Positions 16,714 to 24,369 are shown, counted from the stretch's first letter. The stretch is DNA of 36,179 nucleotides from an uncultured Flavobacteriales bacterium (GCA_937901255.1 CALCHN010000007.1:1-36179); one strand, 5' to 3'. Notes: generated from the sequence alone by a model not told the origin. Translations and numbers: made by a program.

Positions 16714-16721
16714 CAAAAATA
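16714..16721 (-). promoter_or_regulatory. Candidate -7 element upstream of the dam remnant / DpnI operon
   Basis: On the minus strand this reads TATTTTTG, a full TAnnTTTG match. Transcription would begin near 16708, about 30 bases before the ATG of the dam remnant (16679) and about 115 bases before the DpnI start. No good TTG was found at the usual spacing. If real, the old dam promoter now drives the endonuclease. Confidence 0.35.
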
Positions 16722-16783
16722 GGGATAATTCTTACGCTTTAAAATGAGTTTTTCAATTTTTATAAACAGAAAAAGCAATCCTT

Positions 16784-16797
16784 TAATTTCTAATCTC
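16784..16797 (+). repeat. Left arm of a 14-bp inverted repeat flanking the HemJ-like gene
   Basis: TAATTTCTAATCTC here is the exact reverse complement of GAGATTAGAAATTA at 17406-17419. Together they bracket the HemJ-like gene. A partial direct copy (AATTTCTAATCC) follows immediately at 16800-16811. Confidence 0.6.
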
Positions 16798-16820
16798 AAA
16801 TTTCTAATCCAAAAATCAAC

Positions 16821-17357
16821 CTACTTCTCTCTCATTTTTTTGTAAGCCCTGATGGCTAGCATCAGTAATACGCCAAAAAGAACAATACCTACTACTCCCC
16901 AAACCCAACTCATGGCTTCTTTGAGGGTAACCAGAAACACAATGGCAAACAAAAAAATGGTAGCTACTTCATTCCAAATACGTAGCTTAAATGAGGAATA
17001 TTTAATTTCATTTTTTTGCAGTTGCACATACAAGCGATGGCACATAAAATGGTAAACATACAATGCCATTACAAAAGTAAGTTTAACATGCATCCACGGT
17101 TGCGATAAATAATACCCAAAATTGGTATAGAGCAACCAACCTGCAAAAAAAGCAGTTAATATTGCTGATGGCCAAGTAATGCCATACCATAAGCGTCTGC
17201 TCATAATTTTATATTGTTCTTGCAAAATAGCTTTGGCATTTTCTTCTTTATCTTCTGCTTCTACATGGTAGATAAATAAACGCACAATGTAGAACAATCC
17301 GGCAAACCAAGTTACTACAAATATAATGTGTAATGCTTTTATGTATAGTGGGTTCAT
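16821..17357 (-). CDS. HemJ/UPF0093-family membrane protein, probable protoporphyrinogen IX oxidase
   Basis: A 178-residue integral membrane protein with four to five hydrophobic helices. It begins with the family pattern YIKALHIIFVVTWFAGLFY, including H10, followed by a conserved Arg and a second histidine-rich helix (YVYHFMCHRLY). It matches the HemJ family, which binds heme and oxidises protoporphyrinogen IX to protoporphyrin IX in the inner membrane in organisms lacking HemG/HemY. The C-terminus is a helix plus a basic tail (RAYKKMREK). It stands alone between the restriction island and the lepA leader, flanked by short inverted repeats. Family call good; enzymatic role from family knowledge. 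Confidence 0.82.
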   Translation of the reverse strand: MNPLYIKALHIIFVVTWFAGLFYIVRLFIYHVEAEDKEENAKAILQEQYKIMSRRLWYGITWPSAILTAFFAGWLLYTNFGYYLSQPWMHVKLTFVMALYVYHFMCHRLYVQLQKNEIKYSSFKLRIWNEVATIFLFAIVFLVTLKEAMSWVWGVVGIVLFGVLLMLAIRAYKKMREK

Positions 17358-17405
17358 AAGTGTAAAAGTAGTATTTTTTAAGTTAGTTTATAAGTTTAGG
17401 AGTTA

Positions 17406-17419
17406 GAGATTAGAAATTA
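17406..17419 (-). repeat. Right arm of the 14-bp inverted repeat flanking the HemJ-like gene
   Basis: GAGATTAGAAATTA is the reverse complement of 16784-16797. The stretch just before it is related simple sequence (TTTAGGAGTTAGAG). Confidence 0.6.
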
Positions 17420-17572
17420 TCCTCGCTTATGATAAGGTTATTTCTGCCACAAAGTTTCTCAAAGATTCCTTCGTGCTTCTTTCTGCCGTTGTGACTTCGT
17501 GGCTTGTCTTTGTAATTCCGTAGTGTCAATACTTAGGATTAACCATTAACAAAATCGGCTTAGTGTGTTGGA

Positions 17573-17601
17573 CCCCTCCCCTTTGGGGAGGCTGGGAGGG
17601 G
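17573..17601. repeat. C/G-rich spacer element with two mutually exclusive hairpins
   Basis: CCCCTCCC (17573-17580) pairs perfectly with GGGAGGGG (17594-17601) around a 13-base loop. Alternatively CTCCCC (17576-17581) pairs with GGGGAG (17585-17590) around TTT. The two cannot form together. The block stands out as strongly G+C-rich in an AT-rich spacer and resembles CCCTCCC/GGGAGGG spacer repeats scattered through many Bacteroidota genomes. There is no T-run after it, so it is not a classic terminator. Confidence 0.55.
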
Positions 17602-17659
17602 CTTTAAGGTACTTTTATATAAATTCTCACCCCCTGTGTATTTTACAATTAAAAAAAAC

Positions 17660-17667
17660 TAATTTTG
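17660..17667 (+). promoter_or_regulatory. Candidate -7 element TAATTTTG for lepA
   Basis: TAATTTTG fits TAnnTTTG. Transcription would start near 17674, giving a leader of about 27 bases before the lepA ATG at 17701. The -33 region (around GTGTATTTT) lacks a clean TTG. Confidence 0.4.
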
Positions 17668-17700
17668 CACCCTTATCAATTAAAGTAAGCAATTTCGTAT

Positions 17701-19494
17701 ATGAAGAACATTAGAAACTTTTGTATTATCGCCCATATCGACCACGGAAAAAGCACCTTGGCAGATCGTCTTTTACACAAAACCAACACCATTACCGACA
17801 GAGAATTGCAAGAGCAAACCTTAGATGATATGGATTTGGAGCGTGAAAGAGGTATTACCATAAAAAGTCACGCCATACAAATGGATTATACTTTTGAAGG
17901 TGAACAATATGTGCTAAATCTTATTGATACTCCCGGTCACGTAGATTTTTCTTACGAAGTTTCTCGTTCTATCGCTTCTTGCGAAGGAGCATTGCTTATT
18001 GTTGATGCTACTCAAGGAATTCAAGCTCAAACCATTTCTAACTTATATTTGGCATTAGAACACGATTTGGAAATTATTCCTATTTTGAATAAAATGGACT
18101 TAGATAGTGCCATGCCCGAAGAGGTTAAAGACCAAATTATTGATTTAATTGGTTGCGACAGAGAGGATATTATTGCTGCAAGTGGTAAAACAGGTTTGGG
18201 GGTAGATGAAATTTTAGAAGCCGTAATTAAACGAGTTCCTGCTCCACAAGGCGACCCTAACGCTCCCTTTCAGGCATTGATTTTCGATTCTGTTTTTGAC
18301 TCTTATAGAGGAATTTACGCTTATTTTAAAGTAAAAAATGGTGAGATTAAAAAAGGAGATAAAGTAAAATTTGTCGCTACCGGAAAAGAATATTACGCTG
18401 ACGAAATAGGTACACTTAAGTTAAAACAACAACCAAAACAAGTTATAAAAACCGGTGATGTTGGTTATTTAATCTCAGGAATTAAAGTAGCTAAAGAGGT
18501 AAAAGTAGGTGATACCATTATTACTGTTGACAGACCGGCTCCCGCTATTCAAGGATTTGAAGACGTAAAACCTATGGTTTTCGCAGGAATTTACCCTGTT
18601 GACACTGATGAATTTGAAGATTTACGAGATGCTATGGAAAAGTTGCAGCTAAATGATGCTTCTTTAACTTTTGAGCCAGAATCTTCTGCTGCACTTGGCT
18701 TTGGCTTTCGTTGCGGTTTCCTAGGAATGTTACACATGGAAATTATTCAGGAAAGACTTGCCAGAGAGTTTGATATGAATGTGATTACTACTGTTCCTAA
18801 CGTATCTTACAATGCTTATTTAACTAAAGATAAAGAAAAAGCGGTTATAGTAAATAATCCATCCGATTTTCCCGACCCAAGTAAACTAGATAGAATTGAA
18901 GAGCCTTACATTAAAGCTTCTATAATTACCAAATCGGAATATGTTGGTGCTATTATGACTTTGTGTATTGAAAAAAGAGGCGAATTAACCAATCAAGTGT
19001 ATTTAACTACCGATAGAGTAGAACTAAATTTTAACGTGCCTTTGGCTGAGATTGTTTTTGATTTTTATGATAGATTAAAGTCCATTTCAAGAGGATATGC
19101 CTCTTTCGATTATCATCCTATAGGCTTCCGACCATCTCATTTGGTTAAAATGGACTTATTGCTCAATGGCGACCAAGTGGATGCTTTATCAGCATTAGTA
19201 CACAAAGACAATGCGTATGATTTGGGCAAGAAAATTTGCAAGAAATTAAGAGAATTAATTCCACGTCAGCAATTTGATATTGCTATACAAGCTGCCATTG
19301 GAGCTAAAATTATTGCTAGAGAATCGCTTTCTGCCTTAAGAAAAGATGTTACTGCAAAATGTTATGGTGGTGATATTTCTCGTAAGCGTAAACTGTTGGA
19401 AAAACAAAAAGAAGGAAAGAAAAAAATGAAGCAAATTGGTAATGTTGAAATTCCACCAACTGCTTTCTTGGCGGTGTTGAAATTGAATGATTAA
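17701..19494 (+). CDS. lepA: Elongation factor 4 (LepA), ribosome back-translocase GTPase
   Basis: 597 residues, the normal length for LepA. G-domain motifs are complete: AHIDHGKST (11-19), RERGIT, DTPGH, NKMD and a G5-like ASGKTG. The middle domains are EF-G-like. The C-terminal part has the LepA-specific ending (YHPIGFRPSHLVKMDLLLNG, then SALRKDVTAKCYGGDISRKRKLLEKQKEGKKKMK), which separates it from EF-G, BipA and TetM. LepA acts on the ribosome and binds GTP; its precise cellular role is debated. The start gives a canonical MKNIRNFCIIAHIDHGK N-terminus. It is a single gene, convergent with the MFS transporter across a 204-bp repeat-bearing spacer. Confidence 0.97.
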   Translation: MKNIRNFCIIAHIDHGKSTLADRLLHKTNTITDRELQEQTLDDMDLERERGITIKSHAIQMDYTFEGEQYVLNLIDTPGHVDFSYEVSRSIASCEGALLIVDATQGIQAQTISNLYLALEHDLEIIPILNKMDLDSAMPEEVKDQIIDLIGCDREDIIAASGKTGLGVDEILEAVIKRVPAPQGDPNAPFQALIFDSVFDSYRGIYAYFKVKNGEIKKGDKVKFVATGKEYYADEIGTLKLKQQPKQVIKTGDVGYLISGIKVAKEVKVGDTIITVDRPAPAIQGFEDVKPMVFAGIYPVDTDEFEDLRDAMEKLQLNDASLTFEPESSAALGFGFRCGFLGMLHMEIIQERLAREFDMNVITTVPNVSYNAYLTKDKEKAVIVNNPSDFPDPSKLDRIEEPYIKASIITKSEYVGAIMTLCIEKRGELTNQVYLTTDRVELNFNVPLAEIVFDFYDRLKSISRGYASFDYHPIGFRPSHLVKMDLLLNGDQVDALSALVHKDNAYDLGKKICKKLRELIPRQQFDIAIQAAIGAKIIARESLSALRKDVTAKCYGGDISRKRKLLEKQKEGKKKMKQIGNVEIPPTAFLAVLKLND

Positions 19495-19525
19495 CGGATT
19501 GGGTTAACCACTTTTAATCATTTAT

Positions 19526-19667
19526 AACCACATAGGAACATAGTTTTTATTACATAAACAAGTTGTTTTAAGTGTCAGATAGCTTAATCCGCCTTAGGCG
19601 GATTAAAGTCCTTTGTGTTACTATACTTTACTCTTTTATCTTTGTAAATCTATGTGTCTATGTGGTT
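19526..19667. repeat. 142-bp non-coding element with imperfect terminal inverted repeats
   Basis: AACCACATAGGAACATAG at 19526-19543 is matched by the reverse complement of 19650-19667 at 16 of 18 positions. The inside holds a perfect 10-bp-stem hairpin (19584-19606). There is no coding frame. It fills most of the convergent lepA/MFS spacer (19495-19698). The ends look like a dispersed MITE-like or REP-like repeat, but copies elsewhere cannot be checked here. Confidence 0.6.
19584..19606. other. Perfect 10-bp stem hairpin between convergent genes
   Basis: TTAATCCGCC, loop TTA, GGCGGATTAA. The stem is symmetric, so it would form in transcripts of either strand. It lies between the 3' ends of lepA (19494) and the MFS gene (19699). 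It may help end both transcripts, but neither side has the U-run of a Rho-independent terminator. Confidence 0.6.
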
Positions 19668-19698
19668 ATTTTGTTTTTCTTTTTGTAAGCCACTCACA

Positions 19699-20958
19699 TT
19701 AATTATCCATCTCCACCAAATCTTTTTCTAAATCGAGTTTACGAAGTTTTGGAAACTTAATACTTGTAAAAAGTACGACTAACAACGTCATGCTACCACC
19801 AAAAACTACAGAAGCAACCGTCCCCATTAGTTTAGCGGCAACACCACTTTCAAAAGCTCCAAGTTCGTTAGATGATCCTACAAAAATGGAATTTACGGAT
19901 GAAACTCTGCCTCGCATATTATCGGGCGTTTTTAACTGTAAGATGGTTTGTCTAATTACCACAGAAACGCCATCGAAAACACCACTAAAAAACAAGGCAA
20001 CTACCGATAGCCAAAACCAACTTGATAAGCCAAAAAGAATGATGCACAACCCGAATCCTGCAATAGCTCCCAATAATTTTAATCCCGCATTTTTATTTAA
20101 CGGAAAATAAGCTACTGCAATAAGGGTAATAAAAGATCCAATTGCCGGAGAAGCTCTCAGTACTCCAAAACCTTGCGAACCTACATGTAAAATATCTTGA
20201 GCAAAAATAGGTAACAAGGCTATTGCCCCTCCAAAAAGTACGGCAACCATATCTAAAGTAATCGCCCCCAAGATTACTTTGGTATTAAAAACAAACTTTA
20301 ATCCTTCCTTCAAACTCTTAAAAATAGGTTCCCCGATGTTGGGATTTAATATGGGTTTTGGTTTTATAAAATATAAAAACAATAAGGATAAAACTGCAAA
20401 ACCGAAAATAATAAACATGGAACCATGAACCCCAAACCAAACAATAGCAAAGCCTGCCAATGCTGGACCTAAAACTGATGCTATTTGCCACACAGAACTG
20501 CTCCAAGTAGCTGCATTAGCATAAGCTTTTTTAGGAATAAGCAAAGAAAACATAGAAAATATGGTTGGACTAATAAATGAACGTACAATTCCCCCAAAAA
20601 ATACCAATCCGTAAGTTGCCCAAACAATGTGTTGAGTAGAATAACTTTCAATTACTTTTGGTAAAGTGATTACAAACAAACCAAAACTAATCAGCATAAA
20701 ACCAGAGATGCAGAACATCAACAGTTTTCGTTTTTCTTTTTGATCGACAATATGTCCGGCAAAAAGAGCAAAAGATACGGCAGGAATAATTTCCATAAGT
20801 CCGATAATACCTAATGCTAAAGGGTCTTTAGTTAAAGAATAGACTTGCCATTCAATTACCACAAACTGCATGGTCCATGCAAAAACTAAGGCAAAACGTA
20901 AGAATAAGAATAAATTAAATTCTTTATATCGGAGTGCTTCGTAAGGGTCTTTTGTCAT
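19699..20958 (-). CDS. MFS transporter (EntS-like, MFS_3 type)
   Basis: 419 residues with about 12 hydrophobic segments split into two halves by a cytoplasmic loop near residues 205-220 (KPKPILNPNIGEPIFKSLKEG). The first half has the MFS loop AGHIVDQKEKRKLL between helices 2 and 3. The second half carries the NMRGRVSSV pattern seen in the enterobactin-exporter-like group of MFS proteins. Substrate unknown; drug or siderophore export is possible from the family only. A TAACTTTG promoter-like element lies about 20 bp upstream (minus strand). It is divergent from the glutaryl-CoA dehydrogenase-like gene and convergent with lepA. Confidence 0.85.
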   Translation of the reverse strand: MTKDPYEALRYKEFNLFLFLRFALVFAWTMQFVVIEWQVYSLTKDPLALGIIGLMEIIPAVSFALFAGHIVDQKEKRKLLMFCISGFMLISFGLFVITLPKVIESYSTQHIVWATYGLVFFGGIVRSFISPTIFSMFSLLIPKKAYANAATWSSSVWQIASVLGPALAGFAIVWFGVHGSMFIIFGFAVLSLLFLYFIKPKPILNPNIGEPIFKSLKEGLKFVFNTKVILGAITLDMVAVLFGGAIALLPIFAQDILHVGSQGFGVLRASPAIGSFITLIAVAYFPLNKNAGLKLLGAIAGFGLCIILFGLSSWFWLSVVALFFSGVFDGVSVVIRQTILQLKTPDNMRGRVSSVNSIFVGSSNELGAFESGVAAKLMGTVASVVFGGSMTLLVVLFTSIKFPKLRKLDLEKDLVEMDN

Positions 20959-20976
20959 TTAAAAGAAAACTTTGGG

Positions 20977-20984
20977 CAAAGTTA
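20977..20984 (-). promoter_or_regulatory. Candidate -7 element TAACTTTG for the MFS gene
   Basis: The minus strand reads TAACTTTG, 18 bases before the ATG at 20958, which would give a leader of about 12 bases. The nearest TTTG upstream is only 12 bases away, too close for a standard -33 box. Confidence 0.35.
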
Positions 20985-21191
20985 ATACTGATTAAACAAA
21001 TAATATAGCCTAATCGACATTAACCATAGTAAAATCATAAAAAATAGTTGCTTAATTTATAATGTTTATCTTAAATTGTTTATTATAAAACCGTTTCGAT
21101 TAATATAATTCATGATTTATACAGTTTTATTCTCAATTCAATTATTAAAAACTGTTATCTAAAACAATTATAATTTTTAACATAATAATTC

Positions 21192-21238
21192 TTTTTAGTT
21201 TAATTATTTTTGGGCTTCAATTTTAATTAAACTAAAAA
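21192..21238. promoter_or_regulatory. Perfect 15-bp inverted repeat ending on the acyl-CoA dehydrogenase start codon
   Basis: TTTTTAGTTTAATTA (21192-21206) and TAATTAAACTAAAAA (21224-21238) are exact reverse complements, separated by 17 bases. The last base of the right arm is the A of the ATG at 21238, and the left arm overlaps a TATTTTTG -7 element (21205-21212). It could be a dimeric repressor operator or, if transcribed in full, a hairpin hiding the start. The rest of the 279-bp spacer is AT-rich, with only a weak ACAGTTTT/AAAACTGT pair (21121-21128, 21148-21155). Confidence 0.55.
21205..21212 (+). promoter_or_regulatory. Candidate -7 element TATTTTTG for the acyl-CoA dehydrogenase gene
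   Basis: TATTTTTG fits TAnnTTTG; the start of transcription would be near 21219 and the ATG is at 21238. No TTG at the expected -33 place. With this start only the right arm of the inverted repeat would be in the mRNA, which favours an operator over an RNA hairpin. Confidence 0.35.
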
Positions 21239-22437
21239 TGGCAGACGATAGATTTCAAGCTCCCGATTATTATAATTTAGATGAGCTTTTAACAGAAGAA
21301 CACAAACTGATTAGAGATACAGTAAGAGCATGGATTAAAAAAGATGTTTCTCCAATTATTGAAGATTACGCTCAAAAAGCAGAATTTCCAAAGCAAATTA
21401 TTCCCGGATTAGCAGAAGTTGGTGGTTTTGGACCTTATATTCCAGAAGAATATGGTGGCCCCGGCTTAGACCAAATTGCTTACGGATTAATTATGCAAGA
21501 ATTAGAAAGATGCGATTCAGGTGTTCGTTCTACTTCATCTGTGCAAAGTTCGTTGGTAATGTATCCTATTTGGAAATACGGTAACGAAGAACAAAAAATG
21601 CGATTTTTACCAAAATTAGCTACCGGTGAGTTTATGGGATGTTTCGGTTTAACTGAGCCTGACCATGGTTCAAATCCGGGTGGAATGGTAACCAATTTTA
21701 AAGACATGGGCGACCATTATTTATTAAATGGAGCTAAAATGTGGATTACCAATGCTCCTATTGCTGATGTAGCAGTAGTTTGGGCAAAAAATGAAGAAGG
21801 CAGAATTCACGGTTTATTGGTAGAAAGAGGAATGGAAGGCTTTACTACTCCCGAAACACATGATAAATGGTCGTTGAGAGCATCTATTACCGGAGAGTTA
21901 GTTTTTGATAATGTAAAAGTCCCTAAAGAAAATTTATTACCTAACAAATCTGGATTAGGAGCACCGCTTGGTTGTTTAGATTCAGCTCGTTATGGTATTG
22001 CTTGGGGAGCTATTGGTGCAGCAATGGATTGTTATGATTCAGCACTTCGCTATTCTAAAGAGCGTGAACAATTTGGAGTGCCGATTGCTTCTTTTCAGTT
22101 GACACAAAAGAAATTAGCTGAAATGCTTACAGAAATTACCAAAGCACAATTATTAACTTGGCGTTTAGGAGTGTTACGAAATGAAGGAAAAGCTACTTCA
22201 GCACAAATTTCTATGGCAAAACGAAACAATGTGGATATGGCACTTAAAATTGCCAGAGAAGCACGCCAAATACACGGAGCAATGGGTATTACTAGCGAGT
22301 ATTCTATTATGCGTCACATGGCTAACTTAGAGTCGGTAATTACTTATGAAGGCACACACGATATTCACTTGTTAATTACAGGTATGGATATTACTGGAAT
22401 TAGTGCTTTTAAAAATGATGGTACTCAGTTTAGTTAA
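21238..22437 (+). CDS. Acyl-CoA dehydrogenase, glutaryl-CoA dehydrogenase-like
   Basis: The 399 residues contain the acyl-CoA dehydrogenase fold throughout: CFGLTEPDHGSNPGGM (FAD/substrate site), WITNAPIADVAVVWAK, a middle beta domain with GELVFDNVKVP, and C-terminal helices (EREQFGVPIASFQLTQ). Two features point to the glutaryl-CoA subgroup: R97 in SGVRSTSSVQSSLVMYP, equivalent to the arginine that binds the substrate carboxylate, and the catalytic E371 in TYEGTHDIH. The family oxidises and decarboxylates glutaryl-CoA to crotonyl-CoA in lysine/tryptophan breakdown, passing electrons to ETF. No other genes of the pathway lie nearby. The start is set by MADDRFQAPDYYNLDELL and sits on the arm of a 15-bp inverted repeat. 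A small lipoprotein gene follows 30 bp later. Confidence 0.88.
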   Translation: MADDRFQAPDYYNLDELLTEEHKLIRDTVRAWIKKDVSPIIEDYAQKAEFPKQIIPGLAEVGGFGPYIPEEYGGPGLDQIAYGLIMQELERCDSGVRSTSSVQSSLVMYPIWKYGNEEQKMRFLPKLATGEFMGCFGLTEPDHGSNPGGMVTNFKDMGDHYLLNGAKMWITNAPIADVAVVWAKNEEGRIHGLLVERGMEGFTTPETHDKWSLRASITGELVFDNVKVPKENLLPNKSGLGAPLGCLDSARYGIAWGAIGAAMDCYDSALRYSKEREQFGVPIASFQLTQKKLAEMLTEITKAQLLTWRLGVLRNEGKATSAQISMAKRNNVDMALKIAREARQIHGAMGITSEYSIMRHMANLESVITYEGTHDIHLLITGMDITGISAFKNDGTQFS

Positions 22438-22467
22438 TTATTGTAGCACATTCAAAAAAATGACACA

Positions 22468-23160
22468 ATGAGGAAAATAATTGGAATTCTTCTAATTGGA
22501 GTATTGACTGCCTGTAATAATGTTGGAGTAACAGAAACTGAAGTTCAAGCGGTTCAAAGTGTTTTGGATTTTTACGGTGGAATTTGCAACAGACATAAAG
22601 GCTTTGAAGCTAAAAATGGTGAAACCGACACATACTTTGAACTAGAGATGAGTCAAAGTGAGCTGGTTGAAAGTTATTCAAATATGCTTGAACTACCTGC
22701 TTCAAACATTGCTTATCTGTTTTATTCAAACCTAAATGACGAGCAAGATAATTACACTTATGTAAAAGTTAAAATCAATTTGTCAAATGGGCAATCACAT
22801 GAATATTCATATTCAGCAAGGGATTTGAAAGAAATAGAAAGCTTGACACCATTATTACAATCAATAACTGATAAAATTAAAGCACAAGATTATGAAGGGC
22901 TTATATCTCAGTTTGATAAGAATATTGCTTCAAATCTCACTTCGGAGCAGCTGAAAGCATATTGTGTTCCTTACGACTCTGCATACGGAAGAGTTGACAA
23001 TACTCAATTTCAAGGATACTCATTTTTCGAAGGAGAAACAGACAATAGACCTTTAGCACACATCGCAGGAATAATGATAAGAGAGAATGAGAATACTCCT
23101 ATTAGCCTTTTCATTGATAGAAAGAGCAAAAAAGTAGTTACCATGAAATATGATTTTTAA
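22468..23160 (+). CDS. Small putative lipoprotein, function unknown
   Basis: A 230-residue protein not recognised beyond its export signal: MRKIIGILLIGVLTACNN shows a charged start, a hydrophobic stretch and a lipobox LTAC with C16 as the likely lipidated residue. The mature part is acidic and mixed alpha/beta in appearance, with no obvious repeats or catalytic motif. It contains a stretch of the type seen in small DUF lipoproteins (YEGLISQFDKNIASNL). It starts 30 bp after the acyl-CoA dehydrogenase gene and may be co-transcribed, but no functional link is evident. A hairpin with a T-run lies about 90 bp after its stop. Confidence 0.75.
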   Translation: MRKIIGILLIGVLTACNNVGVTETEVQAVQSVLDFYGGICNRHKGFEAKNGETDTYFELEMSQSELVESYSNMLELPASNIAYLFYSNLNDEQDNYTYVKVKINLSNGQSHEYSYSARDLKEIESLTPLLQSITDKIKAQDYEGLISQFDKNIASNLTSEQLKAYCVPYDSAYGRVDNTQFQGYSFFEGETDNRPLAHIAGIMIRENENTPISLFIDRKSKKVVTMKYDF

Positions 23161-23471
23161 AAAGAAATCTACATCAATTATTCCAAGCAAATGCTTGAAA
23201 TAGAAATGTGTTTTGCTGATTTGTCCTTTTCAGTTAATAACAAATTTGCATTGAGCTTCACTCAATGCTTTTAAATATCGCTCCGTTGGAGCTTACTTTA
23301 AACCTTTAACAAACTAACTTTCAACTCCAACTGCGTCTTTGCGTCTGCCGAAGAAACAAGAATTTTCAATTCTTTATTTTTTTTCGAGCATCCTCGAAAT
23401 ATTAGTTTTTCAAATAAAAACATATTTCGGGATTTGCGAGAGATTTTATGTGCTTTGCGGTTAATCTTAAC
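23161..23471. other. 311-bp convergent spacer with several hairpins, no gene
   Basis: This spacer between the lipoprotein gene and the M23 peptidase gene has no believable coding frame. It holds a terminator-like hairpin (23248-23272), a small GCTCC-GTT-GGAGC hairpin (23280-23292), simple GCGTCTTTGCGTCTGCCG sequence, and a 7-bp-stem hairpin TTTCGAG/CTCGAAA (23392-23398 and 23403-23409). Confidence 0.5.
23248..23272 (+). terminator. Hairpin plus T-run after the lipoprotein gene
   Basis: GCATTGAG (23248-23255) pairs perfectly with CTCAATGC (23261-23268) around CTTCA, followed by TTTT (23269-23272). It fits a Rho-independent terminator for the gcdH-like/lipoprotein transcript. The T-run is short, so strength is uncertain. 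Confidence 0.55.
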
Positions 23472-24338
23472 TTAAAAAGAAATATACTCCTCAGGGTTTA
23501 GCGGAATACCATTGTACCACAACTCAAAATGCAAATGAGGCCCTGACGAAAATTCTCCGGTATTTCCGATAATGGCAATAATTTCTCCTGCACTTACCCT
23601 GTCACCAACTTTTTTGTGCAACATAGAATTGTGTTTGTAAACCGAAATCAAATTGTTTTCGTGTTGTAGCTGAATAACGTACCCCGATTCGTGCGTCCAT
23701 TCGGCAAAAATTACTGTTCCTTCTAAAGTAGCTTTTATAGGTTCATTTTTAGGTGCCACAATATCAGTTCCCAAATGTTTATTGGTAGATTTCATGTTAA
23801 ACGAATTGGTAATGGTACCTTTTAGTGGACTATAAAAAATAAAGCTGCTTATGGTAGAAGGATTTTTATTTGCCGAAGCAAAAAGGTTATATTTTTCCTC
23901 GGTTTCTACCATGGTTCTTAAAATAGAATCTTCCTGACTTCTAAGATTGGTTATGCTCTTATAATCTAAACTGGAATCGATATGAGTTTCCTGATTAAAA
24001 TCTATGGGATTTCCCTGAATAATGTTTTTAATGTTATCAATATACAATTGCTTTTCTGCCAGCACCACTTCCATAGAATCTACTTTAAGTGCATTTTGAA
24101 GTCCTGTTTTCCTAACATTTACATTGGCATAACCCGGAATAAATTCTCTAAGTGGAGTAAAAGCAATTAGTAAGGTAACGGCAGTAATTAAAAAAATAAT
24201 GGAAACACCAACAATAGAAAATACATTAAGTCTGGATAGACGAAGCGAAATTTTTTCTTCAAAAGTATCATCGTTCAGAATTACCAAACGGTATTTATGC
24301 TTCAACTTTTGAAACTTCTTTTTCTTTGGGCGACTCAT
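23472..24338 (-). CDS. M23-family (lysostaphin-type) metallopeptidase, membrane-anchored
   Basis: With the ATG at 24338 the protein has 288 residues and begins MSRPKKKKFQKLKHKYRL. The frame extends upstream to 24401, but that part would precede the candidate promoter at 24370, so the internal ATG is preferred. After a basic cytoplasmic N-terminus a membrane helix lies at about 41-65, followed by a linker and then a C-terminal M23 domain. Zinc ligands are visible as H188 and D192 in HLGTD, with H268 and H270 in GPHLHFELW. M23 enzymes cut peptide cross-links in peptidoglycan. The intact HxxxD and HxH suggest an active endopeptidase rather than a NlpD/EnvC-type activator. It acts outside the inner membrane, on the cell wall. 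Confidence 0.88.
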   Translation of the reverse strand: MSRPKKKKFQKLKHKYRLVILNDDTFEEKISLRLSRLNVFSIVGVSIIFLITAVTLLIAFTPLREFIPGYANVNVRKTGLQNALKVDSMEVVLAEKQLYIDNIKNIIQGNPIDFNQETHIDSSLDYKSITNLRSQEDSILRTMVETEEKYNLFASANKNPSTISSFIFYSPLKGTITNSFNMKSTNKHLGTDIVAPKNEPIKATLEGTVIFAEWTHESGYVIQLQHENNLISVYKHNSMLHKKVGDRVSAGEIIAIIGNTGEFSSGPHLHFELWYNGIPLNPEEYISF

Positions 24339-24369
24339 GTATTTTGCTCTTCTATTGAAAATATTTTGA

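Larger units (their letters stand above)
17358..17700. other. 343-bp spacer between the HemJ-like gene and lepA: repeats and a promoter, no gene
   Basis: No convincing coding frame. In order it contains the right arm of the hemJ-flanking inverted repeat (17406-17419), an imperfect inverted pair GCCACAAAG / CTTCGTGGC (17446-17454 and 17495-17503) within CTTTGTG/CTTCGTG-type simple sequence, a C-rich/G-rich hairpin element (17573-17601), and a promoter-like element for lepA (17660-17667). The mix is typical of dispersed non-coding repeats in Bacteroidota spacers. Confidence 0.6.

Noticed and set aside
15001..16820. Insertion sequence or prophage carrying the restriction island
   Set aside because: No transposase, integrase, terminal inverted repeats or target duplication could be found; only the phage-type methylase hints at phage origin.
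23392..23409. TTTCGAG/CTCGAAA hairpin as terminator for the M23 gene
   Set aside because: On the minus strand the hairpin is followed by an A-run rather than a T-run, so it lacks the terminator layout.
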